36,687 bases of DNA from an uncultured Marinilabiliales bacterium (GCA_937877575.1 CALFIZ010000055.1:1-36687), one strand, 5' to 3'. Positions 1 through 9,847 are shown, counted from the stretch's first letter. The notes: generated by a model not told the origin, from the letters alone. Translations and numbers: made by a program.

Positions 1-1
1 G

Positions 2-3000
2 GTGTTGGCCGTGGCATACCAATACACCGTCAACGGTGAGGTCTATCAGGTCGGTGAATTCTCAGACGGCGGCATCAACAGTCCGCAGAACCTCATCGTC
101 AAACTGTTGCGTCCCACTTCGGTAAACACCAAAAGTCCTCTGTGGAACCTGATGATGAAGAACGTCTATTCGTTGGGGGCCTACCAGCTTTCATCCGAGG
201 ATTTCGTTCTCAACATCCTTTATTCGGGCAATGACAACGGTGTGGCTTCAGGTTACTTCAACGAAGGACCTGACAGCATCAAAGGTGTGCCTCTGTTGCA
301 TCTTCTGAATCTCGACACCCTCGACTCACAGCTCAATCCTATCGAAGGCGGTGACGGTCTGTTCGATTTCATCGGCAGTGCCGCAACATCAGGAGGTACC
401 ATTCAGACCAACAACGGCAGGGTGTTCTTCCCTGTTCTGGAACCTTTCGGCTCACACCTGCACAAGATACTGCCCGAATCAATGGCTAAGCGGTACGCTT
501 TCGATTCTCTTTACACCAATACCAAGACGGTGGCCAAACAGATGACGGAGAAGGACAAATTCCTGCTCTCCGGCTACTATTCGTCATCAGGAGGCTCACA
601 GATAAACCTTAACACATACAATATAGCCCAAGGCTCCGTTGTGGTAAAGGCCGGCGGCATGACATTGACTGAAAACGTGGATTACACCGTGGACTATACA
701 TTCGGTACCGTAACGATTCTCAATGAGGGAATCCTTAATTCGGGAACTACAGTGCAATGTTCCGTTGAAAGCGAAAACACCACCGGCTATGAAAACACCC
801 AGCATCTGATGGGCGTGAGAGCCGATTACCTTGCAAATCCTAACCTAAATGTCGGTGCCACAATGCTTTACCTGCACGAGGTCCCCATATCCACTAAGGT
901 CAGTTACGGCGATGAGGCCATTTCAAATATGATTTGGGGCATGGACCTCACTTATCATAAGGAGGCTCCTTTTATTACAAGAATGGTTGACGCTCTTCCT
1001 CTGATAAGCACCAAGGCAACTTCAACTATGAATTTCAGTGGCGAGTTCGCCGAGTTTATTCCGGGCCATCCGAGAGTAACAGGCTCTTCCGGAACCTCTT
1101 ATCTTGATGACTTCGAATCGGCAAAACAGACAATCGACATTTCCACGCAGTCATATTGGTTCCTGTCTTCTGTCCCAAGCTATTTCCCTGAATTTAACAG
1201 CAGCGACAGGTCTTCGGGCTACAGACGTGCAAAAATGGCGTGGTATGTCATTGACCCTCTGTTCTATAGCACCGGAAGCTCCTATATCCCGCCTAATGTC
1301 ACCAAGGATGAGCTTTCCAACCATCTCGTCAGAATGGTCAAGGAAACCGAACTCTTCCCGAAGTCGGAATCGAGCAACAACGTGCCTGTCAACCTCACGG
1401 TCTTCAACGTGGCTTTCTATCCTGATGAAAGAGGCCCTTACAACTATAATGTTGACGGCTTGAAATCAGATGGTACTCTTGAAAACCCGGAGAACAATTG
1501 GGGCGGTATCATGAGAAGGATGGAAACTACTGACTTTCAGGCAAATAATATTGAATATATTGAGTTCTGGCTGATGGATCCGTTCATCGACCCGGACGGT
1601 GACGGCCCTCTGGAACCTTATAATACCACAGGAGGCAAACTGGTGTTTAACCTTGGTGAGATTTCGGAGGATATCCTCAAGGACGGAAAGAAGAGCTTTG
1701 AGCACGGACTCCCTATAAGTGACGAAGTCACCAACGTTGACACCACAGTCTGGGGTAGGGTGCCCACCAAACAGGCATTGGTCACGACTTTTGATTCGGA
1801 TTACAGGTCCCGTCCTTATCAGGATATAGGTTATGACGGACTGAACAGTACCCGTGAGGGCAATCAGGGAATAAACTCCGATGAGTACAGTTTCTTCAAA
1901 GAATCATACATAGACAGGATATTGGATAAATTCGGGGAGGCGTCACAGGCATACGTCAACGCCGTGAATGACCCTTCAGCCGACGACTTCCACTATTTCA
2001 GAGGTTCCGACTATGACGAGGATGACCGTTACTCAAGTATCTTGGAACGTTATAAAAACTACAACGGACCGGAAGGCAACTCCTGCGCCCAGGAACTCTC
2101 CACCGAAACTTATTCCACCTGTGCCACCACGATTCCTAACATGGAGGACATCAACAACGACAATACCCTCAACCAGACCGAAAAATTCTACGAATACATT
2201 ATTAATTTAAGTCCTGATGAAATGGAGGTCGGTAAAAACTATATCACTGAAGTTTATACCGCCAACAATATAACTCTTACCAACGGTGACCGTGCCTCGG
2301 TAAAATGGTATCAGTTTAAAATTCCTGTAAATCAACCTGACAGAAATGTAGGCCAAATGACTGACTTCACTTCAATCCGCTTTATGAGGATGCTACTTTC
2401 GGATTTTTCGGAACATGTGGTTTTGAGATTCTGTGAGTTTAAGCTTGTCAAAGGTGACTGGAGAAGATACACTAACGAATTGCTCTATCCGGGCGAATAT
2501 ATTGTTGACGAGTCTGTCAGTCAGACCCAGTTCGATGTCGCTTCCGTAAGTCTTGAGGAAAACGGCAGCGATTATGAGATTGTGCCTTACGTTCTCCCTC
2601 CGGGAATTATACGTGAAAGAGACTATTCGACCACCAATCAGGCACAACAGGATGAAACATCACTCTCAATATCTGTCAGTAACCTTGTTGACGGTGATGC
2701 CCGCGGCGCTTATAAAAACTGCCAGTTCGATTTCAGAAACTATAAGAACCTGCAGCTTTATGTTCATGCCCATGCCGCCACATCTGAAGGGAATGCAAAA
2801 CTCACTTCCCTTCCTGACGGTCAGGTCACTTTGTTCATCCGTATAGGTTCCGACTTCACGGAGAACTACTATGAATATGAAGTTCCCCTTAAGATAACCC
2901 CTTGGCGTACAGCCACTTCCAATTCAGACCTTATCTGGCCGGAAGAAAATCAGATTAATATTTCCTTTGCCAACCTCGTTGCAGTGAAGAATGAAAGAAA

Positions 3001-5884
3001 GGAGCTGATGATGGAAGAGGGCTCGAATATCTCGACGGCGTTGCCTTTCTCGCGGCAGGACCCCGACAATCTGAAAAACAGGATTACGATTCTCGGTACG
3101 CCTACCACCAGCGATGTGGAGGCCATCATGATCGGTATCAGAAACCCGAAACGGACCGTTTATTCGACAAGTGATGACGGAGAGCCGATATCCGTTGTCA
3201 CATGGGTTGACGAGTTGCGTCTGACCAACTTCAACGAAGATGCCGGATGGGCTGCAACAGCAAACTTCTCGACCACTCTTGCCGATTTGGGTAACATTGC
3301 AGTGTCGGGCTTATACACTACCCCCGGCTTCGGCGGAATAGCCACTTCCGTCAGCGAACGTTCGCAGGAAACAACTTCCAACATCTACACTTCACTTAAT
3401 CTCGAACTCGGCAAATTCATGCCTCAGGACTGGGGTGTCCATATCCCTGTACACGTTGACTTTTCAAATGAAGTGGAAACCCCTGAGTACGACCCGCTTG
3501 ATCCGGACGTATATCTCAACGACAGGCTTGCAGTTCTCAAAGGTGATGATAAAAAGGCGTATAAGAACAAGACTCAGGACATAGTACAGAAAACAAATAT
3601 CAACTTGGTGAATGTCAGAAAGGACAGGACTGCCAAAGATACGAGCAAACCTCATTTCTGGGATTTGGAGAATTTTGATGTGACCTATTCATATTCGAAG
3701 GTCCATGAAAGTGATATTGATATTGAAAACTATAACAAGATAGTCCATACTGCGGCATTGGGCTATACCTATAACGCCGAGCCGAAGAATGTCAAGCCGT
3801 TCGAAAAGGTCAAATTCATGAAGGGGAAATGGTTTTCCTTAATTAGGGATTTCAACTTCTATTATGCCCCCAAGACATTTACATTCAGAACAACAACAGA
3901 TAAAAACTATACTGAGCGACTGCTCAGAAACAAGACTGACGATGATGTGATTATGAAGCCTTCCGTTTCACGTCTGTGGAATTGGAACAGAATATACACT
4001 CTCAAATATGACATTGCCTCATCGCTGAAGTTTGACTATGCTGCAACGGCAAACTCTTACATTGACGAGCCTTCAGGTATTCTCACCGATCCTGTTTTCT
4101 ACAGGCAGCAGGTGTGGTCTTCCATCAAGAGTTTGGGAAGGCTGAACACATTCAACCAGACTTTCAGTCTCAACTGGACGGTGCCTATCAGCAAAATTCC
4201 GCTTCTGTCATGGGTATCCATGACGGCGAAGTACGATGGTACGGTCAATTGGACAGCATCGGCAGCTTCTATTCAGGACAGAATGGGTAATACCATCCAA
4301 AACTCCTCTAATGTGAACATTACGTCAACTATGAGGATATCGAAGTTATATGAATATATCCCTTACGTGAATAAAGTCGTAAAGACGGGTGGAAACCGCA
4401 GTCGTCAGACACAGCAGAAGCAGAAACAGGTCAAGCAGGAAGCTGATACCGTAAAACACAATAACCTCAATATAGCCAAAACATTGGGTGACGGTGCGTT
4501 GAAAATCATTTTCGGTTTGAAGGACGTCAACATTTCTTATCAGAACACTAACGGTGTGGTTCTCCCTGGGTATACTCCGGAGCCTGACAATTTCGGCTAT
4601 ACATGGTCGAAGAAGGCACCTACCTTCGGATTCCTCGTCGGCAGCCAAAAGGACATCAGGCCTGTTGCAGTTGCGAACGGATGGCTGACTACCGATACCG
4701 TCAATAATAACCAGTACAGCCAGAATGTGACCAGAAACATCACTTATCGCGGCAATTATGAGCCATTCCCCAACTTCAAGATTGAAATAACCGGTAATTA
4801 TCGGGAAACCAGTTCGCAATCGGAGATTTATAAGGCCGATGCTCAGGGTGAGTTCCATCACTATTCACCGGTTAACACAGGCAGTTACCAGGTGTCATAC
4901 CTGATGATAAGTTCTGCTTTCGGCAGAAAACGGGGTGGAGACGGCAGCGATGAATTCTCACGTTTCTTCGAATTGTTGAAGAATTACAGGGAAACCGTAG
5001 CCTTGAGATACGCCCAGCAGAATCCTAACTGGAACGGTACTATGGTTTACGACACCATTGCAAACGGTAATTTTCCTTCCGGTTATGGCGCTGTGCAGCA
5101 GGAAGTCGTAACTTCCGCATTCCTCGCCGCATACGGCGGGACTGACCCTGGCAAGATTAAGCTGACGTCATTCCCGGCAATACCCCTGCCAAACTGGAAT
5201 TTCACATACAACGGACTCTCCAAGCTTCCTATGTTCAAGGATATTTTCAGAAATGTGGCTTTGAAACACCAGTATAAATGTACATATAATGTAGCCAACT
5301 TCGGTAACAACCTGTATTACATGTCAAATGAAGGCTTCCCTTCAGCTCTCAACAATGCCGGCAACTTCATCCCTGAATATGAAATCGCAAACATTCAGAT
5401 TTCAGAACAGTTCTCACCTCTCATCGGTATCGATGTTACCATGAAAAACAGTCTGACTGCAAGTTTCCAGTTCAAGAAATCTCGTACCCTGAATCTGAGC
5501 TTCACCAACAACCAGCTGACGGATAACTCTACAAATGAGTATGTTATAGGTCTGGGCTATCGTTTCAAGGATGTGAAATTCTCCATCAGGTCAGTGACAG
5601 GCACAGGTAAGATCACTAACCTTAAGAGTGACATTAACGTCAAGTTCGATTTCAGCATGAAGGACAATATAACGGTTCTCAGACGTATTGATGAAGGGAT
5701 AAACGACATTTCTGCCGGACAGAAGATTTATTCCATCAATGTAACTGCTGACTATCAGATCTCCAGAAACTTAACATTAGCGTATTATTACAATCAGGCC
5801 ATCAACAGACCTTATTTGAGCAGTTCGGTGAAGAACTCCACATTAAGTACCGGAATCACAGTAAAATTCTCTTTGGCACAATAA
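2..5884 (+). CDS. sprA: T9SS outer-membrane translocon SprA/Sov (5' partial)
   Basis: SprA (Sov in Porphyromonas) is the very large outer-membrane barrel through which type IX secretion cargo crosses the outer membrane. The visible 1960 residues are in frame from base 2, and family members are about 2400 residues, so roughly the first 450 are missing off the contig end. The GTG at position 2 is simply where the contig begins and is not a start. The family signature TSYLDDFESA lies near visible residue 365. The rest is aromatic-rich, alternating beta-barrel sequence, and the protein ends in a strand, ITVKFSLAQ, as outer-membrane barrels do. Two T9SS cargo proteins are encoded further along (14387-16432 and 29850-31760), which fits an active T9SS. 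The identification is from recognised sequence and size, and I am confident of it. Confidence 0.93.
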   Translation: MLAVAYQYTVNGEVYQVGEFSDGGINSPQNLIVKLLRPTSVNTKSPLWNLMMKNVYSLGAYQLSSEDFVLNILYSGNDNGVASGYFNEGPDSIKGVPLLHLLNLDTLDSQLNPIEGGDGLFDFIGSAATSGGTIQTNNGRVFFPVLEPFGSHLHKILPESMAKRYAFDSLYTNTKTVAKQMTEKDKFLLSGYYSSSGGSQINLNTYNIAQGSVVVKAGGMTLTENVDYTVDYTFGTVTILNEGILNSGTTVQCSVESENTTGYENTQHLMGVRADYLANPNLNVGATMLYLHEVPISTKVSYGDEAISNMIWGMDLTYHKEAPFITRMVDALPLISTKATSTMNFSGEFAEFIPGHPRVTGSSGTSYLDDFESAKQTIDISTQSYWFLSSVPSYFPEFNSSDRSSGYRRAKMAWYVIDPLFYSTGSSYIPPNVTKDELSNHLVRMVKETELFPKSESSNNVPVNLTVFNVAFYPDERGPYNYNVDGLKSDGTLENPENNWGGIMRRMETTDFQANNIEYIEFWLMDPFIDPDGDGPLEPYNTTGGKLVFNLGEISEDILKDGKKSFEHGLPISDEVTNVDTTVWGRVPTKQALVTTFDSDYRSRPYQDIGYDGLNSTREGNQGINSDEYSFFKESYIDRILDKFGEASQAYVNAVNDPSADDFHYFRGSDYDEDDRYSSILERYKNYNGPEGNSCAQELSTETYSTCATTIPNMEDINNDNTLNQTEKFYEYIINLSPDEMEVGKNYITEVYTANNITLTNGDRASVKWYQFKIPVNQPDRNVGQMTDFTSIRFMRMLLSDFSEHVVLRFCEFKLVKGDWRRYTNELLYPGEYIVDESVSQTQFDVASVSLEENGSDYEIVPYVLPPGIIRERDYSTTNQAQQDETSLSISVSNLVDGDARGAYKNCQFDFRNYKNLQLYVHAHAATSEGNAKLTSLPDGQVTLFIRIGSDFTENYYEYEVPLKITPWRTATSNSDLIWPEENQINISFANLVAVKNERKELMMEEGSNISTALPFSRQDPDNLKNRITILGTPTTSDVEAIMIGIRNPKRTVYSTSDDGEPISVVTWVDELRLTNFNEDAGWAATANFSTTLADLGNIAVSGLYTTPGFGGIATSVSERSQETTSNIYTSLNLELGKFMPQDWGVHIPVHVDFSNEVETPEYDPLDPDVYLNDRLAVLKGDDKKAYKNKTQDIVQKTNINLVNVRKDRTAKDTSKPHFWDLENFDVTYSYSKVHESDIDIENYNKIVHTAALGYTYNAEPKNVKPFEKVKFMKGKWFSLIRDFNFYYAPKTFTFRTTTDKNYTERLLRNKTDDDVIMKPSVSRLWNWNRIYTLKYDIASSLKFDYAATANSYIDEPSGILTDPVFYRQQVWSSIKSLGRLNTFNQTFSLNWTVPISKIPLLSWVSMTAKYDGTVNWTASAASIQDRMGNTIQNSSNVNITSTMRISKLYEYIPYVNKVVKTGGNRSRQTQQKQKQVKQEADTVKHNNLNIAKTLGDGALKIIFGLKDVNISYQNTNGVVLPGYTPEPDNFGYTWSKKAPTFGFLVGSQKDIRPVAVANGWLTTDTVNNNQYSQNVTRNITYRGNYEPFPNFKIEITGNYRETSSQSEIYKADAQGEFHHYSPVNTGSYQVSYLMISSAFGRKRGGDGSDEFSRFFELLKNYRETVALRYAQQNPNWNGTMVYDTIANGNFPSGYGAVQQEVVTSAFLAAYGGTDPGKIKLTSFPAIPLPNWNFTYNGLSKLPMFKDIFRNVALKHQYKCTYNVANFGNNLYYMSNEGFPSALNNAGNFIPEYEIANIQISEQFSPLIGIDVTMKNSLTASFQFKKSRTLNLSFTNNQLTDNSTNEYVIGLGYRFKDVKFSIRSVTGTGKITNLKSDINVKFDFSMKDNITVLRRIDEGINDISAGQKIYSINVTADYQISRNLTLAYYYNQAINRPYLSSSVKNSTLSTGITVKFSLAQ

Positions 5885-5930
5885 AAAAAATAAATATTTC
5901 ATAAAAACACTTATATATTGAATTAAATGC

Positions 5931-5938
5931 TAAATTTG
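5931..5938 (+). promoter_or_regulatory. Bacteroidota -7 element upstream of gcvH
   Basis: TAAATTTG matches the TAnnTTTG -7 consensus of the Bacteroidota primary sigma factor. It ends 26 nt before the gcvH ATG, giving an expected leader of about 20 nt. The surrounding 80-nt gap after sprA is strongly A/T-rich. No clear -33 TTG sits at the usual distance. Confidence 0.6.
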
Positions 5939-5964
5939 CAGAAATTTTAATTTTAAAAAAAGAT

Positions 5965-6345
5965 ATGAATATTCCTGAAAATTTAAAGTACACAAAAGAC
6001 CATGAATGGTTGAGAATTGAAGGCGAATTTGCTTTCGTCGGAATTACTGATTATGCTCAAAGTCAATTAGGAGATGTTGCTTTTGTAGATGTTACCACAG
6101 AAGGCGAAACACTCGAAAAGGAAGAGTCCATTGGCACAATTGAGGCTGTAAAGACCGTGTCAGACGTTTTTATGCCAGTATCCGGTGATATTCTCGAATT
6201 GAATCCTGCTTTGGAAGGTGATCCTGCTTTGATTAACAGTGATCCATACGGCGAAGGCTGGATAGTCAAGATAAAAATGACTGATCCGAGCGAAGTCAGT
6301 GATCTTCTCGATGCAAAAGCATACGAAGATTATTTGGGAGAATGA
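5965..6345 (+). CDS. gcvH: Glycine cleavage system H protein
   Basis: GcvH is the lipoyl carrier that shuttles the aminomethyl group between the P, T and L proteins of the glycine cleavage system in the cytoplasm. The 126-residue length is normal. It opens with the typical KYTKDHEWL and carries the lipoylation site ESIGTIEAVKTVSD, with the modified lysine at K63. The ATG at 5965 follows an A-rich leader and a TAAATTTG -7 element, so the start is well supported. gcvT and gcvP are not in the window, so gcvH is separated from the rest of its system here. tonB follows after 34 nt on the same strand, with no promoter seen between, and the two are probably cotranscribed. Confidence 0.95.
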   Translation: MNIPENLKYTKDHEWLRIEGEFAFVGITDYAQSQLGDVAFVDVTTEGETLEKEESIGTIEAVKTVSDVFMPVSGDILELNPALEGDPALINSDPYGEGWIVKIKMTDPSEVSDLLDAKAYEDYLGE

Positions 6346-6379
6346 TTTTTATGACAATCTGAATTAAAAAATAATAATT

Positions 6380-7069
6380 ATGAATAAAAGAAAAACTGAA
6401 AAGACCAACCTTGAAAACAAGCGGCTTCTGTTTATTGAAATAGGTTTGGTTGTTGCGCTGGCAGTGGTTCTTGCTGCTTTTGAATGGAGACAGTATGACA
6501 TTCAGAAGGTGGAAATTGACCAGCGCGAAGACGTGGAAGTCATGGAAGACATCGTCATCCAGACCGAACAGAAGGAGAAGACACCGCCTCCAAAGGCTGT
6601 CCAGACCTCCACTACTATCCTTAATGTTGTTAAGAATGATATTGAAATCGAGAATGAAATCATCATCGATGTTGAGACTGATGAAGACATGGAAATCGAA
6701 GAATATATTCCTATAGAAGTTGAGGAAGAAGAAGTTGAAGAACAGGAAATATTCATGATTGTTGAAAATCAGCCTGAATTTCCGGGCGGTGAAACGGCTC
6801 TTTACAAGTTTATCCGTGATAATGTCAAATATCCGTCACTGGCTCGTGAAACCGGTATTGAAGGAACCGTGTTCATCCAGTTCGTCGTTGAACCGGATGG
6901 CAGAGTCTCCAATGTCAAGGTTGTCCGTAGCGTAGGCGGCGGCTGCGATGAAGAAGCTGTCAGGGTCGTAAAGGCCATGCCAAAATGGAAACCTGGTTCT
7001 CAGAGAGGTAAAAACGTCAGGGTTTCATTCACCCTTCCTATCAAATTCTCCCTCCAAAAGGCCGGTTGA
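6380..7069 (+). CDS. TonB-family energy transducer
   Basis: This 229-residue protein has the TonB layout: a short cytoplasmic N-terminus, one membrane anchor (about residues 16-34), a periplasmic spacer, and a C-terminal TonB domain (about 145-225) with the family pattern YPSLARETGIEGTV...FVVEPDGRVSNVKVVRS and a final FTLPIKF strand. It would couple the proton-motive force, through ExbB/ExbD, to outer-membrane TonB-dependent or SusC-like transporters. The spacer has only a short proline stretch (TPPPK, 68-72) and is then strongly acidic, with runs of Glu/Asp from about 88 to 124, unlike the Pro/Lys-rich spacer of proteobacterial TonB. exbB and exbD are not nearby. It follows gcvH and is closed by a hairpin terminator. 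The substrate receptor cannot be told, so no gene symbol is given. Confidence 0.88.
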   Translation: MNKRKTEKTNLENKRLLFIEIGLVVALAVVLAAFEWRQYDIQKVEIDQREDVEVMEDIVIQTEQKEKTPPPKAVQTSTTILNVVKNDIEIENEIIIDVETDEDMEIEEYIPIEVEEEEVEEQEIFMIVENQPEFPGGETALYKFIRDNVKYPSLARETGIEGTVFIQFVVEPDGRVSNVKVVRSVGGGCDEEAVRVVKAMPKWKPGSQRGKNVRVSFTLPIKFSLQKAG

Positions 7070-7086
7070 TTTGTCTAAGGTTAAAG

Positions 7087-7120
7087 AAAAAACGCCATGT
7101 GTTTGCATGGCGTTTTTTTT
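7087..7120. terminator. Bidirectional intrinsic terminator between tonB and uvrC
   Basis: AAAAAACGCCATG (7087-7099) and CATGGCGTTTTTT (7106-7118) form a 13-bp perfect stem with a 6-nt loop. The A-tract on one side and the T-tract on the other make it work in both directions. It lies between the convergent ends of the TonB gene (7069) and uvrC (7123). Confidence 0.9.
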
Positions 7121-7122
7121 AT

Positions 7123-8766
7123 CTATTTAAACTGGCTTTTGCTTCGTTTGTTGCGGTGGTGCGTGATGCCGAAACGGTGCGCCTCATCACGTATCTGTTG
7201 GATAATCTTTAAAGTCTCGCTGTCTTTGCTGAGATATAACGGATATTGGTCTCCCGGAAAATATATTTCTTCAAGTCTCTTGGCAATGCCTATGATGGCA
7301 ACCTTGCCGCGAAGCCCAAGTTCGTCAAGACTTTCCAGAGCTGCACTCAATTGGCCTTTTCCGCCGTCAATTACAATCAGGTCGGGCATTTCGAGGTTCT
7401 CGTTCAAAACACGTGTGTAACGCCTTGTGATGATTTCCCGCATGGATGCAAAGTCATCAGGTCCGACAACGGTTTTGATGTTAAAATGACGGTATTCCTT
7501 TTTCGCCGGTTTGCAGTCGATGAAACACGACATCGATGCAACCGGATTGGTCCCCTGCAGGTTGGAGTTATCGAAGCACTCTATTCTGTGCGGCTCCACC
7601 GACATACGTAAATCTTCCTTCATCTGATTGAGAATGCGTGTCTTATGACGGTCAGGATCTACAAGGTCAAGCTTCTTCTGCCTGTCCATGATGTAATATT
7701 TCAGATTGCGTTCTGAGAGATTCAGGAGCTGTTTCTTGTCACCGGCCTTCGGCACAACGTATTTGGCGCCAGGTATTTCAATTGAAGGCTCAAATGGAAC
7801 GATTATCTCAGTTGCGGTGCTGTGATGCTTTTCGCGCATATCCGCTATCGTCATAAGCAGCATGTCGTCATCGGTTTCATCGAGCACCTTTTTCATCTCT
7901 GTGGTGTGAACCTGAACCACAGCACCTTCCACAATTTTAATGTAGTTGATGAAGGATATTTTGTTGTCGGTGGCTATGGAAAAAACATCGTAATCGTGCA
8001 TCTTGGCACTGAGCACTGTTGACTTGCTCTGATAGTTCCTTATCAGGTCGATTTTTTCCTTCATCTCCTGAGCCTGTTCATACTGCATTGCGTCGGAATA
8101 TTCATACATCCTTGTCTCCAAGTCTTTGAGAACTACAGATATATTACCGGAAATGATATGGCGTACATTGGCGATTGTGGTATTGTACTCTTCTTCGCTT
8201 TGCAGTCCCTGACATGGTCCCTTACACTTTCCCATGTGGTATTTCAGACATAGCTTGACTTTCTGTTTCCTGATGTTTTCGGCAGAAAGGTTTGAGCTGC
8301 AGGAACGCAGGGGATATACTTTTGTGATGAGGTCCAGGACTGTTCTGAGCACCCGTACCGAGGCGTACGGCCCGAAATACTCGGAGCCGTCATCCGTTTT
8401 GTTGCGCGTTTTCACGACACGCGGGAACGGTTCCTTCTTGATGCAAATCCACGGGTAGCTTTTGTCGTCCTTCAGACGGATGTTGTATCGCGGCTGGTAT
8501 TTTTTTATCAGATTGTTTTCAAGAAGCAGCGCATCGACTTCTGAGTTGACGACAATGGTTTTCACATCAGCTATTTTGCTTACGAGAACTTTGGTCTTTC
8601 CCGAAATATCCTTGTCAAAATATTGTGATACACGGCGTTTCAGCACTTTTGCCTTGCCGACATAGATGACAGTCCCCTCCTCGTCAAGATATTGATATAC
8701 TCCGGGGCACTCAGGAAGCAGTTTCAGCGTGTTTGCAAGCCGTTGTTTGTCGTCCTTGAGCAGCAT
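7123..8766 (-). CDS. uvrC: UvrABC excinuclease subunit C, lacking the C-terminal HhH domain
   Basis: UvrC makes the dual incision around bulky DNA lesions recognised by UvrA/UvrB. The N-terminal GIY-YIG nuclease (PGVYQYL...VIYVGKAK, about residues 21-45) makes the 3' cut. The UVR motif (YEQAQEMKEKIDLI) contacts UvrB. The RNase H-like 5' nuclease is present with IECFDNSNLQGT, LIVIDGGKGQLSAA and the terminal DEAHRFGITHHR. The protein is 547 residues, whereas most UvrC are about 600-620. It ends at HRNKRSKSQFK, exactly where the linker to the helix-hairpin-helix domain normally starts. The stop is a clean TAG and a terminator follows at once, so this is not an obvious assembly cut. The ATG at 8766 shares its A with the thiL stop (TAATG), so the pair is translationally coupled. 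Confidence 0.95.
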   Translation of the reverse strand: MLLKDDKQRLANTLKLLPECPGVYQYLDEEGTVIYVGKAKVLKRRVSQYFDKDISGKTKVLVSKIADVKTIVVNSEVDALLLENNLIKKYQPRYNIRLKDDKSYPWICIKKEPFPRVVKTRNKTDDGSEYFGPYASVRVLRTVLDLITKVYPLRSCSSNLSAENIRKQKVKLCLKYHMGKCKGPCQGLQSEEEYNTTIANVRHIISGNISVVLKDLETRMYEYSDAMQYEQAQEMKEKIDLIRNYQSKSTVLSAKMHDYDVFSIATDNKISFINYIKIVEGAVVQVHTTEMKKVLDETDDDMLLMTIADMREKHHSTATEIIVPFEPSIEIPGAKYVVPKAGDKKQLLNLSERNLKYYIMDRQKKLDLVDPDRHKTRILNQMKEDLRMSVEPHRIECFDNSNLQGTNPVASMSCFIDCKPAKKEYRHFNIKTVVGPDDFASMREIITRRYTRVLNENLEMPDLIVIDGGKGQLSAALESLDELGLRGKVAIIGIAKRLEEIYFPGDQYPLYLSKDSETLKIIQQIRDEAHRFGITHHRNKRSKSQFK

Positions 8767-9818
8767 TATTGGTTGTCTCTGAATGAATCCCAGCCCTGTG
8801 CCTTGATTTCTATGGCCTTGGAGTCATTTGTAATAAGGTATAGTGCTGAGGGATTGTCGGTGATATGCCCTATGAATGAAATCTGAGGTATGTCTTTGAG
8901 TTTCTCATAGTCATCCTGTTTGATGGTGAAGAGCAGTTCATAGTCTTCACCCCCGTTCATTGCGGCAGTGACCGGACTTATTCTGAACTCGTCGGCAGTG
9001 AGCATTGTCTGCGGGTCAATAGGGATTTTGTCCTCATAGATGTTACAGCCTTTGCCGGATTCCTTGCAGATGTGATGGAGTTCCGATGCAAGTCCGTCAG
9101 AGATGTCAATCATGGATGTAGGGACAACGTCCTTTGCACGCAATATGTCAATGATGTCGAATCGGGCTTCGGGTTTGAGAAAACGCTGGATTACATATTC
9201 ATAGCCTGTGAGGTCGGGCTGGAGGTTGGGATTTGCCTCCCATGTTTTCTTTTCCCTTTCGAGGACAAGCAGCCCCATATATGACGCGCCTAAATTGCCG
9301 GAAACGCATATCAGGTCATTGAAGCGGGCACCGCTGCGGTATGCGATCTGATTGAGATTGGCTTCCCCGATAACGGTTATGGAGATGCACAGCCCGCTGA
9401 GACTTGAGGTGGTGTCGCCCCCGATAAGGTCAACTCCATAGTTCTTGCACGCCAAGGCTATGCCATCGTAGATTTCCTGTATGGCCTCAATGCTATAACG
9501 ACTTGATATTGCGATGCTTACCACAATCTGTTTGGGCTTGCCGTTCATCGCATACACATCGGAAAAATTGACCGCCGCCGACTTGTATCCCAAGTGCCTT
9601 AGGGGAGTGTATGACATGTCGAAATGAGTCCCTTCAATCAGCATGTCAGTTGAAATCAGAATCTTCTTGTTGGGGTACGACAATACGGCGCAGTCATCCC
9701 CGATTCCCTTTATGGTGGATGTGTTTGATATTTTGAACGATTCGGTGATTTTGTCTATTAGTTTGAATTCACCGATAGAACTGATATCTGTTTTAGTCTC
9801 CTTATTCTCAAACATCAT
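8766..9818 (-). CDS. thiL: Thiamine-monophosphate kinase
   Basis: ThiL phosphorylates thiamine monophosphate with ATP to give thiamine diphosphate, the last step of cofactor synthesis. The sequence shows the PurM/ThiL-type ATP fold: GDDCAVLSY near the N-terminus, then STDMLIEGTHFDM, NFSDVYAMNG, GGDTTSS, DISDGLASELHHI and MNGGEDYELLFT. The frame extends up to a TTG at 9842, but that codon is part of the TACCTTTG -7 element, so it cannot be the start. The ATGATG at 9818/9815 is the likely start, giving about 350 residues. uvrC follows with a one-base TAATG overlap. No TPP riboswitch fits in the short leader (about 15-17 nt), and no other thi genes are nearby. Confidence 0.94.
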   Translation of the reverse strand: MMFENKETKTDISSIGEFKLIDKITESFKISNTSTIKGIGDDCAVLSYPNKKILISTDMLIEGTHFDMSYTPLRHLGYKSAAVNFSDVYAMNGKPKQIVVSIAISSRYSIEAIQEIYDGIALACKNYGVDLIGGDTTSSLSGLCISITVIGEANLNQIAYRSGARFNDLICVSGNLGASYMGLLVLEREKKTWEANPNLQPDLTGYEYVIQRFLKPEARFDIIDILRAKDVVPTSMIDISDGLASELHHICKESGKGCNIYEDKIPIDPQTMLTADEFRISPVTAAMNGGEDYELLFTIKQDDYEKLKDIPQISFIGHITDNPSALYLITNDSKAIEIKAQGWDSFRDNQ

Positions 9819-9839
9819 TTTTGTTAATTTTTTTCTTTG

Positions 9840-9847
9840 CAAAGGTA
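9840..9847 (-). promoter_or_regulatory. -7 element of the thiL-uvrC operon
   Basis: Read on the - strand this is TACCTTTG, a match to TAnnTTTG. It ends 21 nt before the ATG at 9818 and overlaps the upstream in-frame TTG, which decides the thiL start. No convincing -33 TTG is seen. Confidence 0.6.

Noticed and set aside
4346..4861. A 171-residue - strand frame inside sprA
   Set aside because: The sprA frame is continuous and beta-barrel-like on both sides, so the antisense frame is a shadow.
9819..9842. Extended N-terminus of ThiL beginning with a TTG
   Set aside because: The TTG is part of the TACCTTTG promoter element, so it cannot be in the transcript. ATGATG at 9818/9815 is the start.
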